From positions 28,211,107 to 28,275,106 of the forward strand of contig NC_049981.1 of NCBI RefSeq assembly GCF_000003815.2: a stretch of 64,000 nt of DNA, read 5' to 3'. The notes under the pieces were generated by a model, which ran no database searches, was not told the origin of the DNA, and saw nothing but the letters and a program-made list of their open reading frames with translations. This DNA comes from Branchiostoma floridae (taxonomy: Eukaryota > Chordata > Leptocardii > Amphioxiformes > Branchiostomatidae). Positions 60,601 to 64,000 of this stretch are shown here, one piece after another (the stretch's first letter is position 1; every line of letters begins with the position of its first letter). A program made the position numbers and the translations under genes.

Positions 60601-63600
60601 ACCTTTCCAATCATACCAATGTTGACCCACTACAACACGTCTTATACCCTAACCCTAGGCCGCTAATGTTAGGGTTAGCGTTAATGCTAGGGTTAGGGTT
60701 AGATCAGAAACACTCATATTTCGCGTCGTAATGACGATATTGAAAAACAGTTCTCNNNNNNNNNNNNNNNNNNNNNNNNNNNNNNNNNNNNNNNNNNNNN
60801 NNNNNNNNNNNNNNNNNNNNNNNNNNNNNNNNNNNNNNNNNNNNNNNNNNNNNNNNNNNNNNNNNNNNNNNNNNNNNNNNNNNNNNNNNNNNNNNNNNNN
60901 NNNNNNNNNNNNNNNNNNNNNNNNNNNNNNNNNNNNNNNNNNNNNNNNNNNNNNNNNNNNNNNNNNNNNNNNNNNNNNNNNNNNNNNNNNNNNNNNNNNN
61001 NNNNNNNNNNNNNNNNNNNNNNNNNNNNNNNNNNNNNNNNNNNNNNNGTTAGGGTTAGATCAAAAACACTCATATTTCGCGTCGTAATGACGATTTTGAA
61101 AAACAAGTTTCATATTCCAACTATGTACCAAAAGACCTTTTCCAATCATACCAATGTTGACCCACTACAACACGACTTATACCCTAACCCTAGGCCGCTA
61201 ATGTTAGGGTTAGCGTTAATGCTAGGGTTAGGGTTAGATCAGAAACACTCATATTTCGCGTCGTAATGACGATATTGAAAAACGGTTTTCATATTCCAAC
61301 TATGTACCAAAAGACCTTTCCAATCATACCAATGTTGACCCACTACAACACGACTTATACCCTAACCCTAGGCCGCTAATGTTAGGGTTAGCGTTAATGC
61401 TAGGGTTAGGGTTAGATCAAAAACACTCATATCTCGCGTCGTAATGACGATATTGAAAAACGGTTTTCATATTCCAACTATGTACCAAAAGACCTTTCCA
61501 ATCATACCAATGTTGACCCACTACAACACGACTTATACCCTAACCCTAGGCCGCTAATGTTAGGGTTAGCGTTAATGCTAGGGTTAGGGTTAGATCAGAA
61601 ACACTCATATTTCGCGTCGTAATGACGATATTGAAAAACAATTCTCATATTCCAACTATGTACCAAAAGACCTTTCCAATCATACCAATGTTGACCCACT
61701 ACAACACGTCTTATACCCTAACCCTAGGCCGCTAATGTTAGGGTTAGCGTTAATGCTAGGGTTAGGGTTAGATCAGAAACACTCATATTTCGCGTCGTAA
61801 TGACGATATTAAAAAACAATTCTCATATTCCAACTATGTACCAANNNNNNNNNNNNNNNNNNNNNNNNNNNNNNNNNNNNNNNNNNNNNNNNNNNNNNNN
61901 NNNNNNNNNNNNNNNNNNNNNNNNNNNNNNNNNNNNNNNNNNNNGTTAGGGTTAGATCAGAAACACTCATATTTCGCGTCGTAATGACGATATTGAAAAA
62001 CGGTTTTCATATTCCAACTATGTACCAAAAGACCTTTCCAATCATACCAATGTTGACCCACTACAACACGTCTTATACCCTAACCCTAGGCCGCTAATGT
62101 TAGGGTTAGCGTTAATGCTAGGGTTAGGGTTAGATCAAAAACACTCATATTTCGCGTCGTAATGACGATATTGAAAAACAATTTTCATATTCCAACTATG
62201 TACCAAAAGACCTTTCCAATCATACCAATGTTGACCCACTACAACACGTCTTATACCCTAACCCTAGGCCGCTAATGTTAGGGTTAGCGTTAATGCTAGG
62301 GTTAGGGTTAGATCAAAAACACTCATATCTCGCGTCGTAATGACGATATTGAAAAACGGTTTTCATATTCCAACTATGTACCAAAAGACCTTTCCAATCA
62401 TACCAATGTTGACCCACTACAACACGTCTTATACCCTAACCCTAGGCCGCTAATGTTAGGGTTAGCGTTAATGCTAGGGTTAGGGTTAGATCAAAAACAC
62501 TCATATTTCGCGTCGTAATGACGATACTGAAAAACAATTTTCATATTCCAACTATGTACCAAAAGACCTTTCCAATCATACCAATGTTGACCCACTACAA
62601 CACGTCTTATACCCTAACCCTAGGCCGCTAATGTTAGGGATAGCGTTAATGCTAGGGTTAGGGTTAGATCAGAAACACTCATATTTCGCGTCGTAATGAC
62701 GATACTGAAAAACAATTTTCATATTCCAACTATGTACCAAAAGANNNNNNNNNNNNNNNNNNNNNNNNNNNNNNNNNNNNNNNNNNNNNNNNNNNNNNNN
62801 NNNNNNNNNNNNNNNNNNNNNNNNNNNNNNNNNNNNNNNNNNNNNNNNNNNNNNNNNNNNNNNNNNNNNNNNNNNNNNNNNNNNNNNNNNNNNNNNNNNN
62901 NNNNNNNNNNNNNNNNNNNNNNNNNNNNNNNNNNNNNNNNNNNNNNNNNNNNNNNNNNNNNNNNNNNNNNNNNNNNNNNNNNNNNNNNNNNNNNNNNNNN
63001 NNNNNNNNNNNNNNNNNNNNNNNNNNNNNNNNNNNNNNNNNNNNNNNNNNNNNNNNNNNNNNNNNNNNNNNNNNNNNNNNNNNNNNNNNNNNNNNNNNNN
63101 NNNNNNNNNNNNNNNNNNNNNNNNNNNNNNNNNNNNNNNNNNNNNNNNNNNNNNNNNNNNNNNNNNNNNNNNNNNNNNNNNNATGCTAGGGTTAGGGTTA
63201 GATCAAAAACACTCATATTTCGCGTCGTAATGACGATATTGAAAAACAATTCTCATATTCCAACTATGTACCAAAAGACCTTTCCGATCATACCAATGTT
63301 GACCCTCTACAACACGTCTTAAACCCTAACCCTAGGCCGCTAAGGATAGTGTTAGCGTTAATGATAAGGGCTAGGGCTAGGGCTTTGGTTAGATCAAAAA
63401 CACTCATATTTCGCGTCGTAATGACGATATTGAAAAACAATTTTCATATTCCAACTATGTACCAGTCTAGATCTTTCCGATCATACCAATGTTGACTCTC
63501 TACAACACGTCTTATACCCTAACCCTAGGCCGCTAATGTTAGGGTTAGCGTTAATGCTAGGGTTAGGGTTAGATCAAAAACACTCATATTTCGCGTCGTA

Positions 63601-64000
63601 ATGACGATATTGAAAAACAATTTTCATATTCCAACTATGTACCAAAAGACCTTTCCAATCATACCAATGTTGACCCACTACAACACGTCTTATACCCTAA
63701 CCCTAGGCCGCTAATGTTAGGGTTAGCGTTAATGCTAGGGTTAGGGTTAGATCAAAAACACTCATATCTCGCGTCGTAATGACGATATTGAAAAACGGTT
63801 TTCATATTCCAACTATGTACCAAAAGACCTTTCCAATCATACCAATGTTGACCCACTACAACACGTCTTATACCCTAACCCTAGGCCGCTAATGTTAGGG
63901 TTAGCGTTAATGCTAGGGTTAGGGTTAGATCATAAACACTCATATTTCGCGTCGTAATGACGATACTGAAAAACAATTTTCATATTCCAACTATGTACCA
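57650..64000. repeat. 178-bp satellite with telomere-like motifs
   Basis: The landmark TTATACCCTAACCCTAGG recurs at 57861, 58039, 58217 and 58395, exactly 178 bp apart, and onward to the window end; about 35 unit-lengths including four gaps. Each unit contains CCCTAACCCTA and, 12 bases later, TAGGGTTAG, which are inverted copies of a TTAGGG-type word. GCTAGGGTTAGGGTTAG follows, and the rest of the unit is AT-rich with CGCGTCGTAATGACG. The left edge (57650-57860) is decayed, as expected at an array border. The array is not coding. Confidence 0.95.

Noticed and set aside
57650-64000. True chromosome end
   Set aside because: The TTAGGG-like words are embedded in a 178-bp unit in both orientations, not in a continuous terminal run.

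Overview
The window looks like draft-assembly nuclear DNA from an invertebrate chordate, most probably amphioxus (Branchiostoma). Evidence from the sequence: small exons with GT..AG borders and AT-rich introns; a gene combining death-fold and TIR modules in the style known from amphioxus innate immunity; an NPFF-receptor-like GPCR; CR1/L2-type LINE tails; an L1/Tx1-like bicistronic retrotransposon; several MITE families; and a satellite with TTAGGG-like telomeric words. The species is inferred, not proven. Eleven runs of N break the window: 13226-13325, 34557-34874, 45107-45206, 46603-46830, 48870-49072, 50008-50107, 51642-51741, 58434-58533, 60756-61047, 61845-61944 and 62746-63182.

Layout. 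1-9.4 kb is gene-poor DNA with a 5'-truncated LINE (1.1-1.6 kb), a 208-bp MITE (6.8-7.0 kb) and a 52-bp palindromic insertion with a 9-bp target duplication (7.8 kb). 9.5-13.2 kb is a 30-bp minisatellite that has trapped and duplicated a LINE tail. 13.4-15.6 kb holds two inverted-repeat DNA elements, a ~250-bp MITE and a 1538-bp Harbinger-like non-autonomous element with TTA duplications. Two minus-strand exons (19053-19152 and 23054-23450) encode TM1-TM3 of an NPFF/RFamide-type receptor whose DRY aspartate is replaced by cysteine. 24-39 kb shows no convincing gene, only microsatellites (TA at 25.6 kb, GT/GC at 29.9 kb) and copies of a dispersed ~190-bp repeat.

39.8-45.1 kb is the most interesting part. 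Seven minus-strand exons with matching splice phases encode, in order, the end of a protein-kinase fold, a long acidic/Ser-rich linker, a TIR domain, a death domain, a repeat-bearing linker and a C-terminal CARD. The intron before the CARD exon is almost entirely a second 30-bp minisatellite, and the CARD exon's splice acceptor is part of the repeat unit. Next to the kinase exon lies a decayed bicistronic non-LTR retrotransposon (45.2-48.8 kb), whose ORF1 and ORF2 overlap in a stop-start TAATGA. At 49.6-51.3 kb are two tandem copies of the 3' end of a gene with a dynein-stalk-like C-terminus; the copy nearer the retrotransposon is frameshifted. A promoter-like cluster (NRF-1, CRE and TATA words) on the minus strand at 54.7 kb may drive that gene.

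57.65-64.0 kb is a 178-bp satellite with telomere-like motifs that runs off the window.

The kinase/TIR/death/CARD protein would be expected to act as a cytoplasmic signalling hub, linking Toll-type TIR adaptors to RIP-kinase/caspase-type CARD and death-domain assemblies. The receptor and the dynein-stalk-like gene have no evident functional link to it.
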